Positions 7,500 through 16,779 of a DNA stretch of 40,658 bases are shown here, in pieces (within the stretch, counting starts at the first letter, position 1; each line of letters starts with the position of its first letter). The translations under genes were made by a program, and so were the position numbers. The notes below the pieces were generated by a model. That model searched no databases and was not told the DNA's origin. It saw only the letters and a program-made list of their open reading frames with translations. This DNA is from Gammaproteobacteria bacterium (GTDB taxonomy: Bacteria; Pseudomonadota; Gammaproteobacteria; Pseudomonadales; Pseudomonadaceae): positions 1-40,658 of the forward strand of contig JAHJYA010000061.1 in assembly GCA_018826895.1 (NCBI GenBank), in the 5' to 3' direction.

Positions 7500-8864
7500 A
7501 TGTTCAAAGAAACCGAAATTAAACTGCGAGTCAGCCCCGAAACCCTGCTGGCGCTGCGCGACCACCCGCTGTTGAAGAAACGCAACAAGAGCGGCTGGCA
7601 GGAACACCCGCTGTACAACCAGTACTACGACACGCCTGCGCGCGACCTGGCCTCGGCCAAAGTCGCCTTGCGCCTGCGCCGTGACGGCGAGCAAATCATC
7701 CAGACCTTCAAGAGCCGCGGCCAGAGCATCGCCGGCCTGTCCGAGCGCCACGAGTGGGATTGGTACCTGGAACAGCCCGAACTGGATATTAGCCGCCTGG
7801 ACGACAGCTGCTGGCCGGCAGCGCTCGCCGAGCTGGATAAAGCCCAGCTGCAGCCGCTGTTCACCACCGACTTCGTGCGCCAGCGTGCGGAAATCGCCTG
7901 GGGTCGCGGCAAAGCCAAGGTGGTTATCGAAGCCGCCCTGGATCTAGGCAAGGTGATTGCCGGTGAGGGTGAAGAAGAAATCTGCGAGCTGGAGCTGGAG
8001 CTGCGCCAGGGCGAACCCGAAGCCCTGCTTGAACTCGCCGAGGCCCTGGCCGCCGACCTGCCGCTGATGCCCTGTGACATCAGCAAGGCCGAGCGCGGCT
8101 ACCGCCTGTTCGATGCTGGCAGCTACAGCCTGAGCCTCAACGCACCCGAGCTGAATGCCGAAACCAACCTCGACGACAGCCTCAGCGCCCTCGCCTGGCA
8201 CCTGCTCGGCAGCAGCCAGCGCCTGGCCGAGCAGTATCGCTTCAACGGCCACTGGCGCCTGCTGGTGGACTGGGTTACGCAACTGGTTGATCTGCGCGCA
8301 CTGCTCGGCAGCCTCGGTCAGGCCGCGCCGCGCCCCAGCAGCGCCGCCCTGCGCCAGACCCTCGACGCGCTGCTGCAGCACTGGCGGCCCATCGTCCAGG
8401 CTGGGCAACTCGACGACGCCGTGCGCCAGGCCGCCCCGGCGCAGTTCGCCGAAGAACTGACGCTTACCCGCTGGGGGCAGTTCTCCCTGGGCACTTCCAG
8501 CTGGCTGCTGGCCCGCCGCTGGACCATTGAGCGCAACAACCGCGGCAATCGCCAGGGCGCCGCACCGCTGGGCAACTGGCTGCCGACCCTGATCGCCGAA
8601 GAAGGCGCCGCCCTGCAGCTCAAACGCTACCAGCAGCAGCCCGAAGACTTGAGCGAGCAACTGCCACGCCTGGAGCGCCTGCTGGTCTGGCTGCGCCTGG
8701 CGCGCAACGTCCTCGACGTAGCCGAAACAGACCGCCTGTATGGGGAGATGTGCAAGCTCAGCGAGCTCGCTCAGCAGCCGCGTGATGCCGAGGTACTGGC
8801 TGCCCGTCAGGCCCAGGCCCATACTGTGGCAACGCTGAAAGCCTGGCGGCAATTAGTGAAGTAA
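7500..8864 (+). CDS. CYTH-CHAD protein, probable inorganic triphosphatase
   Basis: The 454-residue protein joins a CYTH domain (about residues 1-205) to a CHAD domain (about 215-454), as in E. coli YgiF. The CYTH fold is a metal-dependent tunnel enzyme acting on triphosphates. Its diagnostic ExExK motif is present at residues 4-8 (ETEIK), followed by charged strands such as ALRLRRDGEQIIQTFKSRG. CHAD domains are helical, rich in conserved His/Arg/Lys, and are known to bind polyphosphate. The triphosphatase activity is inferred from the intact ExExK. It diverges from the DUF47-pitA unit, with 110 bases between the starts, so the pair may share phosphate-related control. Only a weak Shine-Dalgarno sequence (AGGCG) precedes ATG 7500. 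Confidence 0.88.
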   Translation: MFKETEIKLRVSPETLLALRDHPLLKKRNKSGWQEHPLYNQYYDTPARDLASAKVALRLRRDGEQIIQTFKSRGQSIAGLSERHEWDWYLEQPELDISRLDDSCWPAALAELDKAQLQPLFTTDFVRQRAEIAWGRGKAKVVIEAALDLGKVIAGEGEEEICELELELRQGEPEALLELAEALAADLPLMPCDISKAERGYRLFDAGSYSLSLNAPELNAETNLDDSLSALAWHLLGSSQRLAEQYRFNGHWRLLVDWVTQLVDLRALLGSLGQAAPRPSSAALRQTLDALLQHWRPIVQAGQLDDAVRQAAPAQFAEELTLTRWGQFSLGTSSWLLARRWTIERNNRGNRQGAAPLGNWLPTLIAEEGAALQLKRYQQQPEDLSEQLPRLERLLVWLRLARNVLDVAETDRLYGEMCKLSELAQQPRDAEVLAARQAQAHTVATLKAWRQLVK

Positions 8865-8872
8865 TCGACAGT

Positions 8873-8927
8873 ACGGCCGCGCAGGCCCGGCCATGCCCCC
8901 CGCGCATGGCACCTGCACGGCCGTTTT
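8873..8927 (+). terminator. Nested GC-rich hairpin with T-run after the CYTH-CHAD gene
   Basis: ACGGCCGCGCAGG (8873-8885) pairs with CCTGCACGGCCGT (8912-8924) at 12 of 13 positions. Inside it CCATGC and GCATGG form a second stem. Four T residues follow (8924-8927). This looks like the transcription terminator of the CYTH-CHAD gene. Confidence 0.6.
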
Positions 8928-8961
8928 GCGGCACACTGTAGGGCCATGACTCACTCGCACG

Positions 8962-9013
8962 AGGGTCTATTGATTTTTCGTGCGCGGCCGCGACGAAACG
9001 TCAACAGACCCTA
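8962..9013. repeat. Palindromic element copy abutting the GspE-like gene
   Basis: AGGGTCTATTGATTTTTCGT on the left pairs imperfectly with ACGAAACGTCAACAGACCCT on the right around a GCGCGGCCGCG core. It is a member of the family seen at 2323 and 5368. The right edge reads CCCTAGGGAG, and this supplies the Shine-Dalgarno sequence of the gene starting at 9023. Confidence 0.75.
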
Positions 9014-9022
9014 GGGAGCCCC

Positions 9023-10807
9023 ATGTCCGCACTTGCCCAGCCTCCTCAGGACCGCCTGCTCGACCTCAACGACCTGCTGCGTGAACTGGTCGCCCACGGC
9101 CGGCTCGACCAGGACGGTGCCGAGCAGTGCCTGAGTCTACGGCGCACGGCCGCCAATCCGCAGCAACACCCGCTGGAATTTATCGCTGCACAGCAGCTGG
9201 CCGACCTGACTCGTCCCGGCAAAACCCTGGACCTGGAAACCCTGACCGTCTGGCTGGCCGAGTATGCCAGCCAACCCTACCTGCGCATCGACCCGCTGAA
9301 GATCGACGTGGCGGCCATCACCCCACTGATGTCCTATGCCTTCGCCCAGCGCCACAAAATCCTCGCCGTGGCAGTGACCGCTGATGCAGTGACCATTGCC
9401 AGCGCCCAGCCGCTGATGCACAGCTGGGAAGCTAACCTGACCCATGTGCTCAAGCGCCCGATCAAACGGGTGGTGGCCAACCCGGCGGATATCCAGCGTT
9501 TCACCGTCGAGTTCTACCGCCTGGCGCGCTCGGTCAGCGGCGCCTCGGCCGCCGATGCGCGGGTCAGCGGCGTCGGTAACTTCGAGCAGTTACTCAACCT
9601 CGGCGCCCAGGACCAGGAGCCCGACGCCAACGACGCACACATCGTCAATATCGTCGACTGGCTGTTCCAGTACGCCTTCCAGCAGCGCGCCAGCGATATC
9701 CACATCGAGCCGCGCCGCGAACAGGGCAGCGTGCGTTTTCGCATCGACGGCGTGCTGCACACCGTCTACCAGTTCCCGCCCCAGGTCACCATGGCCATCG
9801 TCAGCCGCCTGAAAACCCTTGGCCGGATGAACGTCGCGGAAAAACGCAAACCCCAGGACGGACGGGTCAAGACCAAGACCCCGGCGGGTGGCGAAGTCGA
9901 GCTGCGCCTGTCGACCCTGCCGACCGCGTTCGGCGAGAAGATGGTCATGCGGATTTTCGACCCGGACGTGCTGCTCAAGAGTTTCGACCAGCTCGGCTTC
10001 TCCCCGGACGACATGCGCCGCTGGGCCGACATGACCCGCCAGCCCAACGGCATCATCCTGGTTACCGGCCCCACCGGCTCGGGCAAGACCACCACCCTGT
10101 ACACCACGCTCAAGCAACTGGCCACGCCAGAGGTCAACGTCTGCACCATCGAAGACCCGATCGAGATGATCGAAGGCGCCTTCAACCAGATGCAGGTTCA
10201 GCACAACATCGACCTGACGTTCGCCAGCGGCGTGCGCGCCCTGATGCGCCAGGACCCGGACATCATTATGGTCGGCGAGATCCGCGACCTGGAAACTGCC
10301 GAAATGGCGATCCAGGCCGCACTGACTGGCCACCTGGTGCTCTCGACCCTGCACACCAACGATGCGCCGAGCGCCATCACTCGCCTGCTCGAACTGGGCG
10401 TGCCGCACTACCTGCTCAAGGCCACCCTGCTCGGTGTCATGGCCCAGCGCCTGGTGCGCACCCTATGCCCACATTGCAAGGCGCCCCACGACCTCGATGA
10501 GGAAGACTGGCAAACCCTGACGCGCCCCTGGAACGCGCCGCTGCCGACCGGCGCGCAGCGCGCGGTCGGTTGCCTGGAATGCCGCGACACTGGCTATCGC
10601 GGCCGCGCCGGGGTGTACGAGATCATGCAGCTCAACGACGCGATCAAGCCGCTGATCACCGCTGACACCGACCTTATCGCCCTGCGCCGCCATGCCTTTA
10701 AGGAAGGCATGCGCAGCCTGCGCCTGTCTGGCGCGCAGAAGGTTGCCGCCGGCCTGACTACAATTGAGGAAGTACTGCGGGTGACCCCGCAGAGCGAGCA
10801 GAAGTAA
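9023..10807 (+). CDS. GspE/PilB-family type II/IV secretion ATPase
   Basis: This 594-residue protein is a hexameric traffic ATPase of the type that powers type II secretion or type IV pilus assembly at the inner membrane. An N-terminal MshEN/T2SSE_N-like region spans about residues 60-170. The RecA-like core has Walker [11 protein letters not shown] (349-358), an Asp box near 375-390 ([14 protein letters not shown]), Walker [13 protein letters not shown] (411-422) and a His box STLHTND. The zinc tetracysteine motif is intact at C482, C485, C517 and C520. No pilin, GspF or secretin gene lies nearby, so its machine is encoded elsewhere or it is an orphan paralogue. The GGGAG Shine-Dalgarno sequence comes from the edge of the repeat upstream. 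Confidence 0.92.
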   Translation: MSALAQPPQDRLLDLNDLLRELVAHGRLDQDGAEQCLSLRRTAANPQQHPLEFIAAQQLADLTRPGKTLDLETLTVWLAEYASQPYLRIDPLKIDVAAITPLMSYAFAQRHKILAVAVTADAVTIASAQPLMHSWEANLTHVLKRPIKRVVANPADIQRFTVEFYRLARSVSGASAADARVSGVGNFEQLLNLGAQDQEPDANDAHIVNIVDWLFQYAFQQRASDIHIEPRREQGSVRFRIDGVLHTVYQFPPQVTMAIVSRLKTLGRMNVAEKRKPQDGRVKTKTPAGGEVELRLSTLPTAFGEKMVMRIFDPDVLLKSFDQLGFSPDDMRRWADMTRQPNGIILVTGPTGSGKTTTLYTTLKQLATPEVNVCTIEDPIEMIEGAFNQMQVQHNIDLTFASGVRALMRQDPDIIMVGEIRDLETAEMAIQAALTGHLVLSTLHTNDAPSAITRLLELGVPHYLLKATLLGVMAQRLVRTLCPHCKAPHDLDEEDWQTLTRPWNAPLPTGAQRAVGCLECRDTGYRGRAGVYEIMQLNDAIKPLITADTDLIALRRHAFKEGMRSLRLSGAQKVAAGLTTIEEVLRVTPQSEQK

Positions 10808-10869
10808 CCCAAACGGGCCGCCGGACGGCAGCTCGAACGCGCCCAGGCGCCGCAGAAAATGGAGTTTGT

Positions 10870-11805
10870 ATGGAAATCGGCAGTGTGATTTTTCTCTTCG
10901 TCGGCCTTGCCGTCGCCGTGGTATTCATGGGTTTCAAGGTGGTCCCGCAAGGCTCGCAGTGGACGGTAGAGCGCTTCGGCCGCTACACCAACACCCTCAA
11001 ACCGGGTCTGAACATCATCGTCCCGGTAATGGACCGCATCGGCCGTAAGCTCAATGTCATGGAAAGCGTGCTGGACATCCCGCCCCAGGAAGTCATCACC
11101 GCCGATAACGCCACGGTGCAGATCGATGCCGTGTGTTTCTTCCAGGTGATCAACGCAGCGCAGGCGGCCTATGAGGTCAACAACCTCGAGCACGCCATCC
11201 GTAACCTGCTGCAAACCAATATCCGCACCGTGCTCGGCTCCATGGAGCTGGACGCCATGCTCAGCCAGCGCGACGGCATCAACGAGAAGCTGCTGCGCAC
11301 CGTCGATGAGGCCACCGCGCCCTGGGGCATCAAGATCACCCGCATCGAGATCAAGGACATCAGCCCGCCCGCCGACCTGATGGCCGCGATGTCCGGGCAG
11401 ATGAAAGCCGAGCGCATCAAGCGCGCGCAAATTCTCGAAGCAGAAGGCCTGCGCGCCGCTGCCATCCTCACCGCCGAAGGCAAGAAGCAGGCGCAGATCC
11501 TCGAAGCCGAGGGCGAACGCCAGGCCGCTTTCCTCGAGGCCGAAGCCCGTGAACGCGCGGCAGCCGCTGAAGCCGAGGCGACCCGGGTGGTTTCCGAGGC
11601 CATTGCCAGTGGCAACGTGCAGGCGATCAACTACTTCGTCGCACAGAAATACATCGACGCCCTGGGCAAGCTGACCGCCTCGCCCAACAGCAAGGTGATC
11701 CTCATGCCGCTGGAAGCCAGCCAGATGATTGGCGCGGTGGGCGGCATCGGTGAAATCGTCAAGGCCACCTTCGGCACGGCCACCGACGGCGACAGGAAGC
11801 GCTAA
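10870..11805 (+). CDS. SPFH/band-7 stomatin-like membrane protein (QmcA type)
   Basis: The 311-residue protein has one N-terminal membrane segment ([16 protein letters not shown]), then a band-7/SPFH domain ([20 protein letters not shown] through roughly residue 190). An Ala/Glu-rich coiled coil ([18 protein letters not shown]) and a conserved C-terminal [16 protein letters not shown] follow. Such proteins assemble into large membrane-anchored rings and are associated with membrane protein quality control and microdomains. It is followed three bases later by an NfeD-like gene, the classic stomatin/NfeD operon pairing. The start at ATG 10870 has GGAG at five bases. No catalytic activity is expected. 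Confidence 0.93.
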   Translation: MEIGSVIFLFVGLAVAVVFMGFKVVPQGSQWTVERFGRYTNTLKPGLNIIVPVMDRIGRKLNVMESVLDIPPQEVITADNATVQIDAVCFFQVINAAQAAYEVNNLEHAIRNLLQTNIRTVLGSMELDAMLSQRDGINEKLLRTVDEATAPWGIKITRIEIKDISPPADLMAAMSGQMKAERIKRAQILEAEGLRAAAILTAEGKKQAQILEAEGERQAAFLEAEARERAAAAEAEATRVVSEAIASGNVQAINYFVAQKYIDALGKLTASPNSKVILMPLEASQMIGAVGGIGEIVKATFGTATDGDRKR

Positions 11806-11808
11806 GCC

Positions 11809-12258
11809 ATGTTCGATGCCCTGCAGCACCTGAGTTTCTGGAACTGGTTGGCCTTCGGCACCCTGCTGCTGATCCTCGAGGTGTTCGGGGCCGGTGGCTA
11901 TCTACTGTGGATCGGCCTGGCCGCGGCGGCGGTAGGTTTACTCACCTACCTCATCCCGGACCTGCACTGGACCCTGCAGTTCGTGCTGTTCGGTGTCCTC
12001 GCCATACTCACCGCCGTGTATTGGTGGCGCCGCCAGCGCACCGCCGCCAAACCCTCTGACCAACCGGGGCTGAACCAGCGTGGCAGCGAGCTGCTGGGGC
12101 GCACCTTCACCCTGCACGATGCCATCAGCGGCGGGCGCGGCAAGATCAAGGCTGGCGACAGCCTGTGGCTGGTCAGCGGCCCTGAGCTGCCGGCCGGCAG
12201 CCAGGTGCGGGTAATCGGCCAGGATGGTGTGCTGCTGAAGGTCGACGCGGTGCCATGA
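11809..12258 (+). CDS. NfeD-family protein (YbbK type)
   Basis: The 149-residue membrane protein partners the stomatin-like protein encoded just upstream. Residues 10-75 form two or three hydrophobic segments (LAFGTLLLILEVFGAGGYLL, FVLFGVLAILTAVYWW). The C-terminal 60 residues form a soluble OB-fold (LLGRTFTLHDAISGGRGKI, GSQVRVIGQDGVLLKVD). It is the short NfeD form without the protease domain. AGGAAG upstream serves as ribosome-binding site, and the gap to the stomatin-like gene is three bases. Its end overlaps the GNAT gene as ATGA, so all three genes are probably cotranscribed. Confidence 0.92.
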   Translation: MFDALQHLSFWNWLAFGTLLLILEVFGAGGYLLWIGLAAAAVGLLTYLIPDLHWTLQFVLFGVLAILTAVYWWRRQRTAAKPSDQPGLNQRGSELLGRTFTLHDAISGGRGKIKAGDSLWLVSGPELPAGSQVRVIGQDGVLLKVDAVP

Positions 12259-12857
12259 CGCTGCCGATCACGGCGCTGACCCCGGCCGATAGCGCGGCGG
12301 CAATCGCGCTGCTTGATCGCGCGTTTGCCGAAGACCCTTGTCTGGCCTGGGTGCTGCGACAGACCCAGCCTGGTTATCCGGCACGCCGGCGGGCCTATTT
12401 GGGCGCTTACCTGCGCTATCACCAGGACAATGCCTTGCCCCTGCTGGGCGCCTGGCAGGCCGAGCAACTGCTGGGGCTGAGCTGTTTCACCCTACCCGAG
12501 CCCGTTGCCGACCCGGCGAGCCTGTCAGCCCTCGGCGGGCGCATTGCCCAAGCCTGTGGCGTCGACCGCCTGGCGCGCCTGGAGCAGTTGATCGATGCCT
12601 TCGACCAGCACCTGGGCGATGCGCCGGCTGCGCGCATCGAGTTCCTCGCCGTGGCGCCTGAGGCCCAAGGCCGCGGTCTTGGTAGCGCCCTGCTGCAAGC
12701 CAGCCTGGCGTATATCAAGAACCAGGGCTGTATGCACATCGCCCTGGAAAGCGGCGAGCCGCGTAATCTAGCCCTGTATCTGCGTCATGGTTTCCAGCTC
12801 AGTGGCGGGGTGCAACGCGACGCACTGCATCAGTTTTACCTGCAACGCCTATGCTGA
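12255..12857 (+). CDS. GNAT-family N-acetyltransferase
   Basis: The 200-residue protein has the acetyl-CoA-binding signature of GNAT enzymes at about residues 132-148 (FLAVAPEAQGRGLGSALL). A typical C-terminal strand-helix pair follows (CMHIALESGEPRNLALYLRH, then GFQLSGG). The first 100 residues, which decide the acceptor, do not match a subfamily I know, so the substrate is unknown. It is translationally coupled to nfeD by an ATGA overlap, but this operon membership does not indicate a function. Confidence 0.85.
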   Translation: MTLPITALTPADSAAAIALLDRAFAEDPCLAWVLRQTQPGYPARRRAYLGAYLRYHQDNALPLLGAWQAEQLLGLSCFTLPEPVADPASLSALGGRIAQACGVDRLARLEQLIDAFDQHLGDAPAARIEFLAVAPEAQGRGLGSALLQASLAYIKNQGCMHIALESGEPRNLALYLRHGFQLSGGVQRDALHQFYLQRLC

Positions 12858-12942
12858 AGCAGGCGCTGCCACCATCCGACTGAACCCTTGCGTCAATCGG
12901 CGTTCTTATCCTTCAGGATTACCCCCTCACGGAGCTACTGCC

Positions 12943-13239
12943 ATGCGTAAGTTCACCCCCCTGCTGCTTGCTGTACTCGTCGTTTGCAGCGCCTCGGCCT
13001 CGGCCGCCGGCCTGCGCGATATTCTTTCTTCCGGCGCCACCACGGCTTCGACCTACCTGACCTTCAAGGACAAGAAGCTGATCGTCCCGGCCCACGACGA
13101 GGCCACCAGCTTCGTTGCCAGCGGCGGTGAGATACGCGGCCCGTACCTGGAAGCCGCATTGCAACAACTGCGCGCCGATAACCCGAACCTGCAAGCCAGC
13201 GACATGGAACTGGCCAGCGCCATCCTCGCGGCGGAGTGA
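12943..13239 (+). CDS. Secreted DUF2388-family protein
   Basis: The 98-residue product starts with a signal peptide (MRKFTPLLLAVLVVCSASASAA) predicted to be cleaved near residue 22, so it should be periplasmic. The mature part contains DKKLIVPAHDEATSFVASGG and IRGPYLEAALQQLRADNP. These match the DUF2388 family, which I know mainly from pseudomonads and often as several paralogues. Its function is unknown. I choose ATG 12943 with GGAG at 12931-12934, because the longer frame from 12787 overlaps the GNAT gene and lacks the signal peptide at its N-terminus. A strong bidirectional terminator follows. Confidence 0.85.
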   Translation: MRKFTPLLLAVLVVCSASASAAGLRDILSSGATTASTYLTFKDKKLIVPAHDEATSFVASGGEIRGPYLEAALQQLRADNPNLQASDMELASAILAAE

Positions 13240-13255
13240 CGAAACAAGTGGCACA

Positions 13256-13283
13256 AAAAAGCCGCCTTGCAGGGCGGCTTTTT
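13256..13283. terminator. Bidirectional intrinsic terminator
   Basis: GCCGCC (13261-13266) and GGCGGC (13273-13278) form a stem with a six-base loop, flanked by five A on the left and five T on the right. It serves both the DUF2388 gene on the plus strand and gcvH on the minus strand. Confidence 0.9.
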
Positions 13284-13305
13284 CATGGGCGACAGATAAG
13301 CGCAA

Positions 13306-13695
13306 TTAAGCGTCAGTTTCGGACGCCGCTTTGTAAGCTTGGGCGTCGAGCAGCTTATCCAGCTCGCTGGCGTCCTGCGGCTTGAGCGTGAAGAACCAGC
13401 TGCCATAAGGATCGCTGTTGACGCTCTCCGGGCTATCGGCCAGAGCTTCGTTGATTGCGATGACTTCACCGCCAACCGGGGCGTAGATGTCCGATGCCGC
13501 TTTCACGGACTCGACCACGCCGGCTTCCTGGCCTGCAGCCAGTACCTTGCCGACTTCCGGCAGTTCAATGAACACCACATCACCCAGGGCTTCCTGGGCG
13601 TGGTCGGAGATGCCCACGGTGATGCTGCCATCGGCTTCCAGACGCGCCCACTCGTGGCTGGCGGCGTAACGCAGGTCGGCGGGAATCGTGCTCAT
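13306..13695 (-). CDS. gcvH: Glycine cleavage system H protein
   Basis: The H protein carries the lipoyl arm that shuttles the aminomethyl group between the P, T and L proteins of the glycine cleavage system. The 129-residue product shows the lipoyl-lysine context [20 protein letters not shown], with the modified Lys in VKAAS, and the family N-terminus [16 protein letters not shown] 13695 has GAGGA at six bases. gcvT is upstream on the same strand with a 97-base gap. In P. aeruginosa, as I recall, gcvP follows this gene. Here only a terminator and the DUF2388 gene follow. Confidence 0.96.
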   Translation of the reverse strand: MSTIPADLRYAASHEWARLEADGSITVGISDHAQEALGDVVFIELPEVGKVLAAGQEAGVVESVKAASDIYAPVGGEVIAINEALADSPESVNSDPYGSWFFTLKPQDASELDKLLDAQAYKAASETDA

Positions 13696-13792
13696 GTAGG
13701 CGTCCTCATAGGTCGGTGACGGCGATCGCGCCGTCAGGAAAAGTTAACAGGTCATGGCCTGGCTGCGATAGCCATTCCAGGCCCAGGGAACA

Positions 13793-14887
13793 TCAGATCA
13801 AGGCTTTACCGTGGCGCACGAACAGCGGTTTGACCACTCGCACCGGGTACCACTTGCCGCGAATTTCCACCTCGGCACGCTCCCCGGTGGCCGCGGGCAC
13901 ACGGGCCAGGGCAATGGACTTGCCCAGGGTGGGCGAGAAGCTGCCACTGGTAATTTCACCCTCGCCCACACCATCGACCCGCACCACTTGGTGCGCGCGC
14001 AGCACGCCGCGCTCCTCGAGCACCAGGCCGACCAGCTTGGCCTGCACGCCAGCGGCCTTTTGTGCGGCCAGGGCAGCACGGCCGATAAAGGCGCGGGTCG
14101 GCGGGTTCCAGGCCACACTCCAGGCCATGTTGGCTGCCAGCGGGCTGGTCTGCTCGTCCATGTCCTGGCCGTAGAGGTTCATCCCGGCTTCCAGGCGCAG
14201 GGTGTCGCGCGCCCCCAGGCCAATGGGCGAAATCCCCGCGCCCACCAGCTCATTGAAAAAGGCCACGCCCTGGTCAGCCGGCAGAATGATTTCCAGGCCA
14301 TCTTCGCCGGTGTAACCGGTGCGCGCGATAAACCAGTTGCCTTGGGCAAGCCCGTGGAAGGGTGCCAGATGCTGGATCAGCTCGGCACGCGCCGGGCTGA
14401 CCAACTCAGCGACCCGAGCACGGGCTTTCGGCCCCTGGATCGCCAGCATGGCCAGCTCGGCGCGCTCGTCGAGCTGCACGCTGAAACCTTCGCACTGCTG
14501 ACGCATCCAGGCCAGGTCCTTGTCGCGGGTCGCGGCGTTGACCACGACCCGGTACGCCAGGCCCTGCTCGCTGTCATTGCGGTAGACGATCAGATCATCG
14601 ATTACCCCACCCTGGGCATTGAGCATGCCGCTGTACAGGGCTTTGCCCGAGGCCTCGAGCCGCGCCACGTCGTTGGCCAGCAATTGCTGCAGGTAAGTCT
14701 GAGCATCAGGTCCGGCGACATCCACCACGGTCATGTGCGACACATCGAAAACCCCGCAATCGCGGCGCACCTGATGGTGCTCCTCGACCTGCGAACCGTA
14801 ATGCAGCGGCATGTCCCAGCCACCAAAGTCGACCAGCTTGGCGCCCAGGGCGAGGTGCAGGTCATAGAGCGGGGTACGCTGTCCCAT
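13793..14887 (-). CDS. gcvT: Aminomethyltransferase (glycine cleavage T protein)
   Basis: GcvT transfers the methylene group from the H-protein arm to tetrahydrofolate and releases ammonia. The 364-residue protein shows typical segments: [23 protein letters not shown] split over the N-terminus, [29 protein letters not shown], and the C-terminal barrel [13 protein letters not shown] choose ATG 14887 because it has a near-perfect GGAAGGAGA ribosome-binding site and homology starts at MGQRTPLYD. The frame remains open to 15052 without family similarity. No glycine riboswitch is evident in the 177 bases upstream. A possible -10 TACAAT lies at 15008-15013 on the minus strand. Confidence 0.95.
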   Translation of the reverse strand: MGQRTPLYDLHLALGAKLVDFGGWDMPLHYGSQVEEHHQVRRDCGVFDVSHMTVVDVAGPDAQTYLQQLLANDVARLEASGKALYSGMLNAQGGVIDDLIVYRNDSEQGLAYRVVVNAATRDKDLAWMRQQCEGFSVQLDERAELAMLAIQGPKARARVAELVSPARAELIQHLAPFHGLAQGNWFIARTGYTGEDGLEIILPADQGVAFFNELVGAGISPIGLGARDTLRLEAGMNLYGQDMDEQTSPLAANMAWSVAWNPPTRAFIGRAALAAQKAAGVQAKLVGLVLEERGVLRAHQVVRVDGVGEGEITSGSFSPTLGKSIALARVPAATGERAEVEIRGKWYPVRVVKPLFVRHGKALI

Positions 14888-15064
14888 GGGTATCTCCTTC
14901 CGGGCGTGGCGAAGCTGCGGGCGAGCGTCAGGCCGGGGTAGCCCTGCAGCAGGCCAACACGGTCCGGTGAGCCCGGTCAACATGACGGGCCGCAGCGAAT
15001 GGCGCGCATTGTAGCGGCAAGCCTGCGGTGGGTCATCCTGACCATCGGCCATCGGGGCGAACGG

Positions 15065-16687
15065 TCAGCCCTCGCCGACCTGGCGCGCCGAGCGCCGAAT
15101 CAGCCCAACGACCGGCAGCAGGCCCACCAGGACCAGGGTCAGGGCCGGCAGTGCCGCCCGTGCCCACTCCCCTTCGCTGGTCATCTCGAAAACCCGCACC
15201 GACAAAGTGTCCCAGCCGAAGGGACGCATCAGCAGCGTCGCCGGCATTTCCTTGAGCACATCGACGAACACCAGCAGCGCCGCCGACAACACCCCCGGCA
15301 CCAGCAACGGCAGGTACACTCTGAAGAACAACCGTGGCCCACCTACACCCAGGCTGCGCGAGGCTTCCGGCAACGACGGGCGAATACGCGCCAGGCTGTT
15401 TTCCAGCGGCCCATACGCCACCGCCATAAAGCGAATCAGGTAGGCCAGCAGCAACGCTGACAGGCTGCCGAGCAGCAGCGGTTTACCCGCGCCGCCAAGC
15501 CAGCTGGACAGCGGGATAACCAGCTCACGATCCAGGTAACTGAAGGCCAGCATGATCGCCACCGCGAGCATCGAGCCCGGCAAGGCGTAGCCGACATTGG
15601 CCAGGCTGACGCCGCTGCGCATCAGCCGGGTCGGCGCCAGGCGCCGGGCGAACGCCAGCAGCAATGCCACCGACACGGTGATCAAGGCGGCCATCGCGCC
15701 CAGGTACAGGGTGTGCAGGATCAGCGCGGTGTAGCGCTCATCGAGGTCGAAACGCCCACGCTGCCAGAACCACACCAGCAGTTGCGCCATCGGGATGACA
15801 AAGGCGCAGGTGAACACCAGCACACACCAGCCCGTGGCCGCCGCGGCCTGCAGCCCCTTGAGCGGGTACAGCGCCTTACCCCGTGGGCGCTCGTTGGTCG
15901 GCCGCACCGCGCCACGGGCACGCCGCTCGCCGTAGAGCACCAGCATCACCGCCAGCAGCAGCAGGCTGGCCAGTTGGGTGGCGCTGGTCAGACTGTAGAA
16001 GCTGTACCAGGTCTTGTAGATAGCGGTGGTGAAGGTATCGAAGTTGAACACCGACACCGCGCCGAAATCGGCCAGGGTTTCCATGATCGCCAGGGCCAGC
16101 CCTGCACCGATGGCTGGGCGCGCCATTGGCAGGGCAACCCGCCAGAACGCCTGCCAGGGCGACAGGCCAAGCACCCGCGCCGCCTCCATCAGCCCCTTGC
16201 CCTGGGCGAGAAAGGCATTGCGCGCGAGCAGGTAGACATAGGGATAGAACACCAGCACCAGGACGATGATCACCCCGCCGGTAGAGCGCACCCGCGGCAA
16301 GCGCAGCCCACTGCCGAACCACTCGCGCAACAAGGTCTGCACCGGTCCGGCAAAATCCAGCAGCCCAACGAAGACAAAGGCCAGCACATACGCGGGAATG
16401 GCGAACGGCAGCATCAGCGCCCAATCCAGCCAGAGCCGGCCGGGAAACTCGCAGAGGCTGGTGAGCCAGGCCAGGCTGACGCCCAGCAGTGTCACGCCAA
16501 TACCGACCCCCAGCACCAGGGTCAGGGTGTTGCCGATCAGGCGCAGCAGCTGGGTTTGCCACAGGTGCGCCCAGATCTGCTGGTCCACCTCGTGCCAGCT
16601 GAACAGCAACACGCTGAGCGGCAGCAGAACCAGCAGCACGACAACGAAGACGATCGGGTACCAACGGCGCTGGGCGGGATGGGCCAC
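15065..16687 (-). CDS. Iron(III) ABC transporter permease (FbpB/SfuB type)
   Basis: The 540-residue inner-membrane protein is a fused double permease of the ferric-iron (Fbp/Sfu/Hit) class, with two blocks of about six membrane segments each. Both halves carry an EAA loop: EAARVLGLSPWQAFWRVALP in the first, and EASRSLGVGGPRLFFRVYLP in the second. These loops contact the ATPase. Translation appears to start at GTG 16687, with GAGGA six bases before it. The binding-protein gene is upstream on the same strand, separated by a hairpin that should lower permease expression. No ATPase gene is adjacent, so a subunit must come from elsewhere. Confidence 0.92.
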   Translation of the reverse strand: MAHPAQRRWYPIVFVVVLLVLLPLSVLLFSWHEVDQQIWAHLWQTQLLRLIGNTLTLVLGVGIGVTLLGVSLAWLTSLCEFPGRLWLDWALMLPFAIPAYVLAFVFVGLLDFAGPVQTLLREWFGSGLRLPRVRSTGGVIIVLVLVFYPYVYLLARNAFLAQGKGLMEAARVLGLSPWQAFWRVALPMARPAIGAGLALAIMETLADFGAVSVFNFDTFTTAIYKTWYSFYSLTSATQLASLLLLAVMLVLYGERRARGAVRPTNERPRGKALYPLKGLQAAAATGWCVLVFTCAFVIPMAQLLVWFWQRGRFDLDERYTALILHTLYLGAMAALITVSVALLLAFARRLAPTRLMRSGVSLANVGYALPGSMLAVAIMLAFSYLDRELVIPLSSWLGGAGKPLLLGSLSALLLAYLIRFMAVAYGPLENSLARIRPSLPEASRSLGVGGPRLFFRVYLPLLVPGVLSAALLVFVDVLKEMPATLLMRPFGWDTLSVRVFEMTSEGEWARAALPALTLVLVGLLPVVGLIRRSARQVGEG

Positions 16688-16710
16688 GCAGATTCCTCAA
16701 GACAAAAACA

Positions 16711-16736
16711 CGACGCCCCGGCAAGCCGGGGCGTCG
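16711..16736 (-). terminator. Hairpin between iron-binding protein and permease genes
   Basis: CGACGCCCCG (16711-16720) and CGGGGCGTCG (16727-16736) form a perfect 10-bp stem around GCAAGC. On the minus strand a T-rich run (TGTTTTTGTCTT) follows. It probably stops most transcripts after the binding-protein gene, or protects that mRNA end. Confidence 0.75.
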
Positions 16737-16779
16737 AGTATAACGGCAAGGCGGCTAGCCGCCCTCTGTCTGCAGCCAG

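Noticed and set aside
14888..15064. Glycine riboswitch upstream of gcvT
   Set aside because: The conserved aptamer core was looked for on the minus strand and not seen.
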